DNA of 64,000 nucleotides from Naematelia aurantialba (lineage: Eukaryota; Basidiomycota; Tremellomycetes; Tremellales; Naemateliaceae). The translations under genes were made by a program, and so were the position numbers. Every line of letters starts with the position of its first letter. The stretch's first letter is position 1. The stretch is from NCBI GenBank assembly GCA_021527695.1, contig JAKFAO010000001.1:2170001-2234000 (forward strand), written 5' to 3'. Shown here piece by piece: positions 24,601 through 35,200 of the stretch. A model generated the notes under the pieces. The model saw nothing but the letters and a program-made list of their open reading frames with translations. It was not told where the DNA came from and ran no database searches.

Positions 24601-25445
24601 ATGGTCAACGTAGGCTCAGGCGTAGCCGATCTGATCCTTCTCCCGATCGAGCAGTATAGGAAAGACGGCCGTGTGGCCCGAGGTGTGCAGAGGGGAACGA
24701 ACAGCTTTGTCCGCTCAACCGCTCTGGAGATGATGAAGCTCGGTGCGCGGCTAGCGACTGGCACGCAGGTGATCCTTGAGAAAGCGGAGGGCGTGCTCGG
24801 GGGCAAGTTTGGAGAGAGTGTAGTGGGAGAGGTAGGAGAAGTTCCAGGGCATAGTGCTGCCGGTGGTAGTGCGGGTGGTGTGTCTGGATTTGGGGGTGGT
24901 GGTGGTGGAGGAGGAGGAGGCGATCACGGATGGGAAGAGTACGGTGCAAGCTCGGACGACGAGGTTGAAGTGGTCAGCAGGTTTGCGAACCAGCCGGGCG
25001 ATGTGAGGGAAGGCGTGCAGGCTGCGTATCAGAGCTTGTCGCGGAATGTCAATGCAGCGGCGCAGACGATCTTGGCGGTCCCGATGGAGGTGTATGAGCG
25101 GTCGGGAGAGGACGTGAGTGGATATCTCTGTATTTCATCTCCCCTCACCGATTTCTCTATATTTCATCTACCCTCACCGATTTCTCTATATTTCATCTAC
25201 CCTCACCGATTTCTCTATATTTCATCTACCCTCACCGCTCCTGGCCTCTTGGAACGTTCCTGGCCCCTTGGAAAGATTCGCTAAACGTCACTTAGGGCCC
25301 GTTGAAAGCCGTCGTCCGCGCCGTGCCGATCGCCGTGCTGAAACCGATGATTGGCGCGTCCGAGGCGGTCAGCAAGACGTTGTTGGGTATGCGGAATAGT
25401 CTCGATCCGCAGGGCCGCCGCGAGCAGAGCGACAAGTACAAGTGA
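18640..25445 (+). CDS. ATG2: ATG2, autophagy lipid-transfer protein
   Basis: Chorein-type bridge protein that moves phospholipid from the ER to the growing autophagosome with Atg9 and Atg18. The first exon (MVAIPSFFSFSWSLPSLP, then SLPANIQRRFLSYVLKRALG and GGLDVERIQAQISEGWVEIE) is a clear Atg2 chorein N-terminus. After an intron ending at about 18911 it continues EVNLLLPPSLPLNLKSGS. The large exon to 20957 contains a Ser-rich variable segment. Later exons include DDMTHWLDGAFGD, NVRVRLQDCSVHVFLHDGFD (23398-23460), the C-terminal block RGTNSFVRSTALEMMKLGAR, and the end SLDPQGRREQSDKYK. A Gly-rich run lies at 24893-24921. The length of roughly 2,000 residues matches the family. One intron (20958-20992) is only 35 nt; another (about 25114-25295) is expanded by a 29-bp tandem repeat. 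Confidence 0.95.
25131..25240. repeat. 29-bp tandem repeat in the last ATG2 intron
   Basis: Units begin at 25144, 25173 and 25202 with the word ctcaccg recurring exactly every 29 bp and again at 25231; each unit contains atttctctatatttcatcta. It lengthens the intron between YERSGED and GPLKAVVRAVP to about 180 nt. Confidence 0.95.
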
Positions 25446-28027
25446 TTGGTTGTGCAGCATTAAGTTGGAGAAGGAGAAGGAGATCAGTTTCTTTATCAGC
25501 ACGGTGAGCTTGGAGGAAGAGATCAGTGGTTTCTCTATCAGCGCAGTCAGCTTGGCGGAAGAAGATCAGTCGTGTCTCTCCTACCGTGGCCTCTCCACGT
25601 ATTGTAGTATATTTCCCAGTCCTCTCCATCATGGAGCCATGTAGCTTAGCCTATAGCATGTACCATTGTCGTCAACTCGCATCCATGTTGAATCCCACTG
25701 CACATCTTCCAAGCGCTAGGGAAGGGTGACATGCCCCCCAAAGCGCCACAAACGATATTCCCGAACGCCACTTGGGCGGCTCTGGACCTTGGCCTGCAGT
25801 TGGGGGAGGAGTCAGGTGCCATGTTTCCCTCCCCCCTTGGCCCCTGAAAAAGTGATCACTTGCCCCCGCGCGCGCCTCTCTCTTGGTAGGCTCAGCATTT
25901 GTCGATCTGTCATAACTCGTAGCTTACTCGTCGCAACAGCACAGCTCGTCACTGCTCGCAGTCCCACCCATCTCTGCTGCTCCTGACCCCTCCTGTCAAA
26001 GCTGCCCCAGCCCAAATCCCAAGCCACAGCTTGCCCCCAGCACCTCACGACGAAAAGGGTCGGACACAAGGGGGAGCCCCGTGAGCCACGCGACTCGCAC
26101 GTCACACTCTCTCTCCTCTTCCCCCGTCTCTTTGCCCTGCTCCAGGGTTCTTCACGAGTCTCTCTCTGTGCGGTGCCACTCTTCGTTAGTACTCTTTGAT
26201 CTCTTTGCTCTTGCTCTTGCTTGTTCTTGCGCTTGCTCTGCTCCAACAAGACGGAGACCAGCAGCGAGAACCGCAGCGGATCCACCTGCCACACCCGTCG
26301 CAGCCAAACCCCTCGTTGCTCTCCACGTCTCTGCAGTGCCGCTGCGCAACTTGCCTTCGCCCTCCCTTTAAACCCCCCTTGCAACGGGGCACAAACAAAG
26401 TACACAATCTACGACTAGGCGCATAAACTACGCGAGATCTGCAAAGCACAGGCGAACCAGGCTACGGATCACGCGAGACCCACGGACCGCACCACACCCC
26501 ACGGACCACGGACGCCTCGTCGCTGGCCGTCCATATCGATATCCTTTGTCCGCATCGCCTCGTTGCCCTCCACCCTCGAGCTCGAACGTGCGCGTGCGCT
26601 CTCGTGCCCAGACGTCAGACGCACCAAGGCCGACTGCTGCCTGCTGCCTGCTGCCCGCTGCCTGCTGCCCCTGCGTGCCCGCGTGTCGCTCAACACGAGA
26701 CACGACGCTGCGCATCCACCATCAGCCATCAGGACGAGACGCGTACGGTCCCGTCGACGATCGCCAACTGCGTGCACAGTACGCGCACACCAACACGTTG
26801 CGGAGCTGTGAGCTGTGACACAGCCATCTGGTTGACCTCCAAGGTGAGTCGCCTGCCCAGCCTCGTCTCGGACGTACGCCGCTCGCCGGATGCATACTAG
26901 TCCTCCACATACTCCACCATCGTCGGAGCAGCCCACCACCAACCCACCCTTTGCGCATCAGATCCCTATCACCTACCAGTCGGGCACCACGGCGCACGCC
27001 GGCCCCGACCCCCATCCGTCCACTCTCCGACGCTGCTCTGACGAGCAGCGCAATCTCGTCTCTTTTACCCCTCTGAGCAGAAACGTCATGTCCTTTCTTC
27101 CTGCCGAGGTGAAACGCCGGGCCTCCTCGTGGCCGTCTCGACGCGCCTTCGTATCCCGCTTCTGTGCTTTCCATACTCTCATATATGTGCTCCGACCCCG
27201 ACACCGTGGCCGGGCGGAGTTGGGCGGGGTTTCTCGTTCTCCAGCGCGACGGCGAGTGCGATGGCGGGGGCATCTCGTAGGCGCCCGCACCCGGACTAGG
27301 GTTGGCGGGCGTCCTCTCGAAGGCACCTTGACGCTACGCCATGCCTGCCACGCCGTCCACCACCCCCACATCGCGGGCGGTACATCACGGGCGGAGCTGG
27401 ATCATTTAACAACCCCCGCTCATGTCGGCTCTCCAACTCTGGACGTCTCTGCAGATGCGGTGCTGGCGATATGGAAAGAGCAATGCTGACCGAGGTGCTA
27501 TTTCTATCTTGTCGCGTATCTTTTTCCGCGATCGCTGTCGACGACGACTCACGACTCGTCGAAATCGACTCCACCCCCGCTCCTTCTCTTTCCGTTCCTT
27601 GTCGACCGTATCTTCGTCTTCCTTCTCGCCGTCCCCCACGTAATTCACAACGCCGTCGTTCTCGCCCTCACTCCCACCCCCCACTCTCGTCATCACTTGC
27701 TTCACTTCCGTTATCGCCCTCACCTCACCCTCGCTCCCACCCTCGTCATCACTTCCGTTCTCGCCCTCATTGTTGCCATCGCCCCCACCTCACTCACCTT
27801 CGTCTTTGCCCGTACCTTCGTCTTCGCCCGTATCCCTCATCTCCCTTGCCCTTCTCGTCGATATGGCCCCAACCCGACTCAATCGGCCCGTCTATCCTGC
27901 ACGCCGTTCCTTTCGACCCCGCAACCTCCCCCCTCTCCCCGCGCCCCATCCCGCCTTCTACGAAGCAGCTACAAACACCTCGGCCCTCCCGCTCCTTCAC
28001 CAAGACGCGGAATCGTGGTCGCCCAGC
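25446..28027. other. 2.6-kb noncoding region upstream of the GSK-3 gene
   Basis: No conserved protein is recognisable on either strand. The left part is the ATG2 3' flank with an imperfect direct repeat of about 45 bp (25480-25575, sharing agatcag and ttctctatcagc). The middle and right parts are strongly pyrimidine-rich on the plus strand, with a ctgctgc-type run at about 26635-26670 and long CT/CA stretches to 28000. I read it as promoter plus a long 5' leader for GSK-3; many short upstream ATGs are present. Confidence 0.5.
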
Positions 28028-30191
28028 ATGTCCGGCGTTGGACTCGTAAACGGGGTCAAAGTGTCTCGTGAGTCCACAAATCACCCATTCAGCCTTCCTA
28101 CGATGTCTGCTGTCTCCATGTTTCTGCTTGCCAAACCCCAGACACCACTCCCATCTCTCTATCTCTATCTATTTGGAGACAGAGCTGACTACACGCCAGC
28201 GGATGACCCCAACCGGGTCGTAACGGTGACGGCGCAGTCGGGTAAGACGGGGAGTGAAATGTCGATCAGTTATACCAATTGCAAGGTGGTTGGTAACGGC
28301 AGTTTCGGAGTGGTTTTTGCAGCCAAGATGCTTCGTGCGTTGCCCCTCGTCGCCTTGCATCTTTCTGACACCCCGCAGCAACGAGGCATGATGATGGGAC
28401 CGAGGAGCCAGAGCAGGAGATTGCCATCAAAAAGGTGTTGCAGGATAAGCGGTTCAAGGTGAGGTGTTCCACTTGCTGGCCGCAGCAGGTTGGCTGACCA
28501 GTGCAGAACCGAGAACTGCAAATCATGCGACTGGTAGCTCATCCAAATGTTGTGGATCTGAAAGCCTTCTTTTACTCCAACGGCGACAAGGTCAGCATGA
28601 CGGTTCTCGGGGTCTCGATTCTTGCCTGACATTGCAACAGAAAGACGAAGTGTACCTGAATCTTGTGCTCGAATTCGTTCCTGAAACCGTATACCGCGCA
28701 TCTCGGCACTACTCGAAGCTGAAGCAATCGATGCCTATGCTTCAGGTCAAGTTGTACATGTATCAGGTGGGCCCGACCTTTCCCGCATGACGAGCAGGAC
28801 TGACGAGCTCAGCTACTGAGGTCTCTCGCATACATCCATTCGGTCGGGATCTGCCATCGCGACATCAAGCCGCAAAACCTGCTCCTCAACCCTGCGACGG
28901 GTATTCTCAAGCTGTGTGATTTTGGGTCCGCAAAGATCCTCGTCGCGGGCGAGCCAAATGTCAGCTACATCTGCTCGCGGTATTACCGCGCACCAGAACT
29001 GATCTTTGGCGCTACAAACTATACCACCAACATTGGTGAGTCTGATTGCGTGTACGAGTGGATTTGGACTGGACGCTGACTGCCTTTGTCTAGATATCTG
29101 GTCAACAGGGTGTGTCATGGCCGAGTTGATGTTGGGCCAGCCGCTGTTCCCTGGAGAGAGTGGGATCGACCAGTTGGTGGAAATCATCAAAGTGCTCGGA
29201 ACACCGACGAGGGAGCAGATCAAGACGATGAATCCAAACGTGAGCGGTGGTACCCGCATGGCCATCACGGGAGGATGGAGATGCTGATGCTGATGCCCGG
29301 CAGTACATGGAGCACAAGTTTCCGCAGATCAAGCCCCATCCCTTCACCAAAGTCTTCCGGCCAAGGACGCCAGCGGACTCGATTGCTCTCATCAGCAACT
29401 TGCTAGAGTACACGCCGACGGCGCGGTTGACGTGAGTCCAGATCTGGATGAGCTCGATGTTTGGCTTGCTTTGGCTTGCTTTGGCTTGCTTTGGCTTGCT
29501 TTGGCTTGCTTTGGCTTGCTTTGGCTTGCTTTGGCTTGCTTTGGCTTGCTTTGGCTTGCTTTGGCTTGCTTTGGCTTGCTTTGGCTTGCTTTGGCTTGCT
29601 TTGGCTTGCTTTGGCTTGCTTTGGCTTGCTTTGGCTTGCTTTGGCTTGCTTTGGCTTGCTTTGGCTTGCTTTGGCTTGCTTTGGCTTGCTTTGGCTTGCT
29701 TTGGCTTGCTTTGGCTTGCTTTGGCTTGCTTTGGCTTGCTTTGGCTTGCTTTGGCTTGCTTTGGCTTGCTTTGGCTTGCTTTGGTGTGATGCTTGGCTTG
29801 CTATCCTTGAGGCTTGTCTGATGCTCCTGGTTTGGCTGATGTGACCAGCGCGCCCGAGGCTCTGGTGCACGAGTTCTTTGACGAATTGCGGGTGGAAGGC
29901 GCAAAGCTGCCCAACGGGAAGGACATGCCAGCGTTGTTTGACTTTACACGAGAGGGTGAGTCAAGCCTTGGTAGATGCGCGCAGACGGCCGCTAACCTCC
30001 CAAGAACTGTCAACTCGCCCAGACTTGATCCGCCAATTGATCCCAGCGCACGCTGAGCCTGCGCTTCGCGAGCGCGGTATCGACATTGAGGGCTTTGTGC
30101 CGATCCCACTGGAGCAGCTCCGGATCTCTCTGGACGTGAGTGTTCGCTCAGCTGGCGTTGAATACTACTGATGCCTTGTTCGATGCAGTGA
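28028..30191 (+). CDS. GSK3: Glycogen synthase kinase 3 (GSK-3/Shaggy family) protein kinase
   Basis: Ser/Thr kinase of the CMGC group. It starts [13 protein letters not shown] and continues after an intron with [20 protein letters not shown]. Kinase signatures in order: Gly loop [16 protein letters not shown]-equivalent [17 protein letters not shown] (across an intron), catalytic loop [19 protein letters not shown], and activation loop [17 protein letters not shown] with the regulatory tyrosine. [20 protein letters not shown] and [19 protein letters not shown] close the kinase fold; the tail is [12 protein letters not shown]. About ten introns are present. The intron between ARL-T and APEALVH (29432-29848, 417 nt) contains a 32-copy 10-bp array. 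The final intron (30136-30188) directly precedes the TGA, so the last coding exon is only the stop codon. Confidence 0.96.
29461..29780. repeat. 10-bp minisatellite (ttggcttgct, 32 perfect copies) in a GSK3 intron
   Basis: Thirty-two consecutive identical decamers, followed by about 40 bp of degenerate copies. It lies entirely inside intron 29432-29848. The unit has no stop codon in several frames, so it creates long artificial ORFs (Leu/Ala/Cys-Phe-rich on plus; Ser-Lys-Pro-Gln-Ala-rich on minus). Confidence 0.98.
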
Positions 30192-31206
30192 GGTGCCTTA
30201 TCACGTGTATACACCCAAAGCGACTCTTATGTCTTGCCCCATCACTTCATCGGGAGATGGCGCACTAGAATCTTCTCTCTTATCCTATCTTTCTGACTTT
30301 GCGCTTCCGACACTCGCCGCCCATTTTCGCTCACCTCCTGCTCCTGCTGGCCTCGCCGCGTTTCCTGTTCTTTTCTTTGACGATTGTCGTTTTAGTCCTC
30401 GGGAGCAGTCTCTTGGGGATCTCGTAGCATGTGGTGGGGTGGGGGGTGAGGATGCTTGGTGATACGGCAGCAGGGGTGTGGCGGGGGCGGAAGTGCGAGG
30501 ACAGAGGTGCGAGGGCAGCGGGGGAGAGGAACGAAAGATAAAGCGGTCGTGGCAAAGGCGAGGGTGGCGTCGGGTCTGGGTCTGATGAAGAACTGTATGA
30601 TGAACGAATGCATTGGTCGTGATATGTCAGGTTTCTGATCGCCGCTTGCGCTCGTATAAGTGTGTCGTCCCCGCGTGGTTCTAGAGCTGCCAGGGATGTT
30701 TTGTTTGTCGGGAGTCAGAGGTGCATTGCTCTAAAGTATCGTATGAAGAAGGCTAGAAGAGCAAGGTGTGTGAGGGTAGTGTTAGGAGCGTTGTTGCTCG
30801 ATGTCGATGTGGGGATGTGTGGCGTTGCTTATAGTCAGTGTACGGCCGTGGGCCACATCGGCTGGGGTTGGTCGTGGTGAATCCTCCTTTAGGATTGCGA
30901 GGGTGCTTTGGCATATCCACAGCCGGCCATCACGCCGACAGACACTGGCAGACACTGACAGACGACTGGGGACGAGCTGTGGTACCCTGCATACAGTATA
31001 TTGACACAATCGCACGCATGCACGCATCCAAGAGACAGCAGAAAGGTATATATATGTATGCTAGATATCTCTCGGATCTTCCCGAAGCGTCCGCCGGAAA
31101 CAGCCCACCATCCTTCTAAACTCATTGGCGGACGATCAACGACACCGACACGTCGCGACACCGCGACACCCGGTAAACTTATAGCCCACCTCATCACACC
31201 GCTGCG
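30192..31206. other. Convergent intergenic region, GSK3 and PET117
   Basis: About 1 kb without a supportable gene. Shared GSK3 and PET117 3' flanks; G-rich on the plus strand around 30430-30500, with alternating tatatatgtatg at about 31047-31060. Confidence 0.5.
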
Positions 31207-31850
31207 CTACACCTCGCGCCGCACCGGCTGCTCCCGTTCAAGCCGCTCCCCCAGCTCCCGTTGTCGCTCGTACTCCTCCCACCGTTCCCTGCGCTCCTGC
31301 AACCGTTCCGCGGCACTCTGTTTCTCGACCAGCTCCGGTGGAGGACTGATCTTGCATATCTCGCAGTCTTCGTCGATCACCGCCTCAGGCTGCCGAACCG
31401 GAGAAGGAGGAAACAGTGCTGTGGGATCTTGAGTGGGAGTGACCGCCGCTGGGCGCTGGATCGGCGCCGAGGGGGTGTTGAGCGGTGGCGACGAGTGCGA
31501 GAGCATTGGAGCCGGGTTTCGAGGGATCAGTGTCGGGCCCGAGTTGGCCGGACCTGTAGGGCTAGTGGAAGTAGTGAGAGAATGTAATATGGCGGTAGAG
31601 GGATCGCCGGGTGGTAATGGTGCTGCGCCAGGAGTGGACAAGTGCGCGAGCGTCGCGGCGCGCAAGCGGAGGCGCTCTTCGTCTTTCACCACGCCTTGAT
31701 ACATTACCTACGTGCGTCAAAGAAGTATCACGCCGCCTTGTGCACGGAACGCACGTCAGACTCTCTCTTCTGGATCCAGTGAACACCATAGACGACCGTC
31801 GTGGTGGCTATTATCGACGCCGTGAGGAAGATCTTGGCCGGGCGCGACAT
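31207..31850 (-). CDS. PET117: PET117-like cytochrome c oxidase assembly factor with extended C-terminus
   Basis: Pet117 proteins are small inner-membrane-associated mitochondrial factors acting with heme a synthase Cox15 in complex IV assembly. Exon 1 (31850-31755) reads MSRPAKIFLTASIIATTVVV then YGVHWIQKRESD: the family's MSR..K start, one hydrophobic segment at residues 7-22 and the VHxxQ motif. After an intron of about 55 nt, VMYQGVVKDEERLRLRAA matches the conserved MYxGVxxDxER block. The remaining 150 or so residues are Pro/Ser/Thr-rich and end in a charged helix (SAAERLQERRERWEEYERQ). The protein is about 195 residues, roughly twice the usual length. A Cys pair (DCEICK) precedes the final helix. 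Divergent from kinesin across 437 bp. Confidence 0.8.
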
Positions 31851-32287
31851 TTCAAGGGATCAGTGGCTACCCTTGCTTTCCCTGTCGATTGTGAGGATGA
31901 TCGGATCAGATAGATGTAAGCTGGCACCGCTGCTGGACAAGAACATAAAGAATACTCGACATGATCCTGATTGAGAGCATCGTCCACCACGTGTTCGACA
32001 CGTGTTGCTATTGCTTTTCAGGGGCACTTTTGCCACCGAGTGCACGGTTTCGCGTCTCGATCTTCTGGCACAACGAGTGATTTCACTCCAACGTCCTATT
32101 GTACTTCTGAACTTAGACAGCTAGACAAGGATAGAGAGAGAGAGAGACATACAGACTGTCCAGGCTGTGGCGATACACTGTGTAGGCTGGGTGGAGAGGC
32201 TGCACGTCCGAGTGTCTCCAGACGCCTTTGGGAGCTCCCCACCGCCTGGCGTGACTGGCGTTCGATACGGGAGGAGCGCGAGACAGC
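31851..32287. promoter_or_regulatory. Divergent intergenic region, PET117 and kinesin
   Basis: 437 bp between start codons, with an agagagagagag run at about 32132-32144. No coding exon or clear TATA box seen. Confidence 0.5.
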
Positions 32288-35200
32288 ATGTCGGGGAACA
32301 ACATCAAGGTCAGCTGTGCACTCAGCACATGCCTGATCTCCCAGCTGACACGCGAATAGGTAGTATGCCGGTACGCGTGCTTCAACGGTCAAAGTAGCGC
32401 GGAACTGACGATGCATCTCCTGTTACCGTTTCATTCCCTTCCACAACCGCCCAATCGCTGCTTCTCTGAATACGGACTCGTGGTCATGACCCACATACAT
32501 CCCGCCTGTCGATGGTCTGTATGTGTAAATTATATTCAATCCCCTGCTGTCCTTTTGTGATTCTTCCATGCGGCATGTCGATCGCTTCCCGCACGGCAAT
32601 AGGTTCCGGCCGATGAACCGCATGGAGATGGAGCAGCGCTCAGAGGAGTGCATGGACATCAGTGAAGACTGGACCACAGTGAATCTGCGCAGTGCAGCCT
32701 CTCTTGGTATGTTCTCGCTGTATTCCCGGTCCATCGTGAGCTTACTCTTCTGACTGTAGCTGGCCCCGAGAAAGATGGTGAGGGAACATTCACGCCATAT
32801 ACAAGCTAGCAGCGGGAGCTGACACTCGCAAGGCTTCGCGTACGACAGGGTGTTTGGCACCGAGTCGAGACAGGACGAGATCTTCGATTGGGGGGTCAAA
32901 GGGATCGTCGAGGGTACGTGACTGCTCGATAGCTTCACGGAATTGATGATTACCTAGACGTCATGACTGGCTTCAACGGCACACTCTTCTGCTACGGGCA
33001 GACGGGATCAGGGAAGACATACACCATGATGGTGGGTTTTGTCCCTTGCTGGGTCACAGACAGGACACCTGGCGGCGTCTAATACGTCGCAGGGAGCCGA
33101 CATTGAGAATCCAGCGCTCAAGGGCTTGATTCCGCGTATCGTCGAACAGATCTTTGCTTCGATCATGTCGGCAGACGTCACCATCGAATATACAGTCAAA
33201 GTCAGCTACATGGAAATCTACATGGAGAGAATCAAGGATCTGCTGGCTCGTAAGTCCTTCCCTCAAGCCCGATCTTCTGTCTTCGCCGGTGATGGACTCC
33301 GGCGTGCGCGTATAGTGGAAGATTTAGAGGCTGATGTCCGTCTAGCGCAGAATGACAACCTATCTATTCACGAGGACAAGGCCCGCGGCGTCTACGTCAA
33401 AGGTCTCACTGATGTATACGTTGGATCCGAGTCTGAGGTTTACAAAGTCATGAAAGCCGGAGGAGCAAGTCGTGCAGTGTCCTCGACCAGTGAGTCCCTC
33501 ACATTCGCATTCAGGACAATTGCCGTGCTGACGCCACTCGTAGACATGAATGCAGAGTCTTCACGCTCGCACTCGATCTTTGTGATCGGGATCCATCAAC
33601 GTAATACGGAGACGGGGAGTCAGAAGAGCGGCAATCTCTACCTCGTGGATCTCGCCGGCTCTGAGAAGGTGCATCGCTAAAGCTCTCGTAAGATCCTGCT
33701 GACAATGGTCATGTAGGTTGGAAAGACCGGCGCTACCGGCCAGACGCTTGAAGAAGCCAAGAAAATCAACAAGAGTCTCTCTGCATTGGGTATGGTCATC
33801 AACTCGTTGACCGATGGTAGAGTGAGTATTTATGGGTTGTTCGGCTCTTACTGAGACCTAACAGTCGTCACATGTTCCATATCGTGACTCAAAACTCACC
33901 CGAATCCTGCAAGGTCTGTGCTGCATCCTGATTACATTGTGCTAGTCGACTGACACAGTGTAGAATCACTTGGAGGCAACTCTCGCACTACCCTCATTAT
34001 TAATTGCTCTCCTGCCACTTACAACGAGGCCGAGACCTTGTCGACTTTGCGCTTTGGCATGCGTGCCAAGTCGATCAAGAACAAGGCGCGCGTCAACGTC
34101 GAAATGTCCCCAGCCGAGCTCAAGGCATTGCTCAAGAAGACCGTGGCGGAGCTCACTGCAGTTCGCGAACATGCTGCGAACTTGGAAGAAGAAGTGAAGA
34201 TCTGGCGATCAGGAGGCAAAGTGGACAAGACAGAATGGACGGCTCCGCTCGCTCAGCTTACATCCGGAGCGTCCTCCGCAGCACGGAAGGCGGTGACTAG
34301 TTCTGTCCCTCCGACGCCTGGCTCGTCAGGGACCGCAAGTCGGATCGGCACACCCAGCCAGCTGTTACCGTCCGCTTTCGATAGTCGGCCAGACACACCA
34401 ACCGTCTACTCGCTTGGGATGGACAAGGACGAGAAGGAGGAGTTCTTGCGTAGGGAGAATGAGCTTAGTGACCAGCTTGCAGAGAAGGTCAGTGGGAGGT
34501 CAGTCGTCAGGCGTTGTGCTGATTTACGTAGGAATCCGCTCTTGCCGCACAGGAAAAGCTGATGGCGGATATGAGAGACGAAATGGCATACCTAAAGGAA
34601 CAGGAGGCGGCCTTGGCAAAAGTGAGCCCTTTCAGCCCGGAGTAATATGCTCATGTCGTAACCAGGAAAACAAAAATATGAACTCGGAACTCCACGAGCT
34701 CCGCATTTCTGCTGCTCGTCTCGAAGCCGATGCGAAAGACGCCTCGATCAATCTCGATACGTACAAGGACAAGATTGCAGAACTGCAACGCGATATCGAT
34801 GAGCAGCGCGGGCAGATCGAAGATCTCAAGAAGGCGCAAACGAGGGAAAAGGAGGAGGAAAAGGAGAAGAGAAAGCAAGAGCTACTAAGCGATATGATGT
34901 CCAAGATTGACTTGGTGAGTCGGCCAGCCCGAACGAAAACCCCCTTCGAGGGCGGACACTGAGATCATCAGGGTGGCGCTGTGCTGGATTCTGCAGGCGA
35001 GAAGCTTCGTCAGGTCCTCAAAGATCTCGAGACCAGCAAGGACGCGGAAAGGAAAGCTAATCTGACTTCGCAAACGCGCGAACACATTCGGTCGTACTTG
35101 GCGGAAAATCAGGATCTGGTTCGGGATCTGCAAGAACGTCTGAGAATGAGCCACGACGAGAGCGAGATGCAAGCGAAGAGGAGAGCCGAGGTCGAAAAGC

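Noticed and set aside
26428..27723. Several Arg-rich frames of 90-200 codons between ATG2 and GSK-3
   Set aside because: Overlapping GC-rich frames on both strands with low complexity, no domain motifs and no consistent splice pattern.
29461..29780. CRISPR-like array
   Set aside because: Units are contiguous 10-mers with no spacers in a eukaryotic intron; the 9-, 12- and 17-bp arrays fail for the same reason.
29392..29904. Long overlapping frames (113-170 codons) on both strands over the GSK-3 intron, including an [12 protein letters not shown] repeat protein
   Set aside because: They are produced by a stop-free 10-bp repeat whose frame cycles every 30 bp, and they lie inside an intron bordered by conserved kinase exons.
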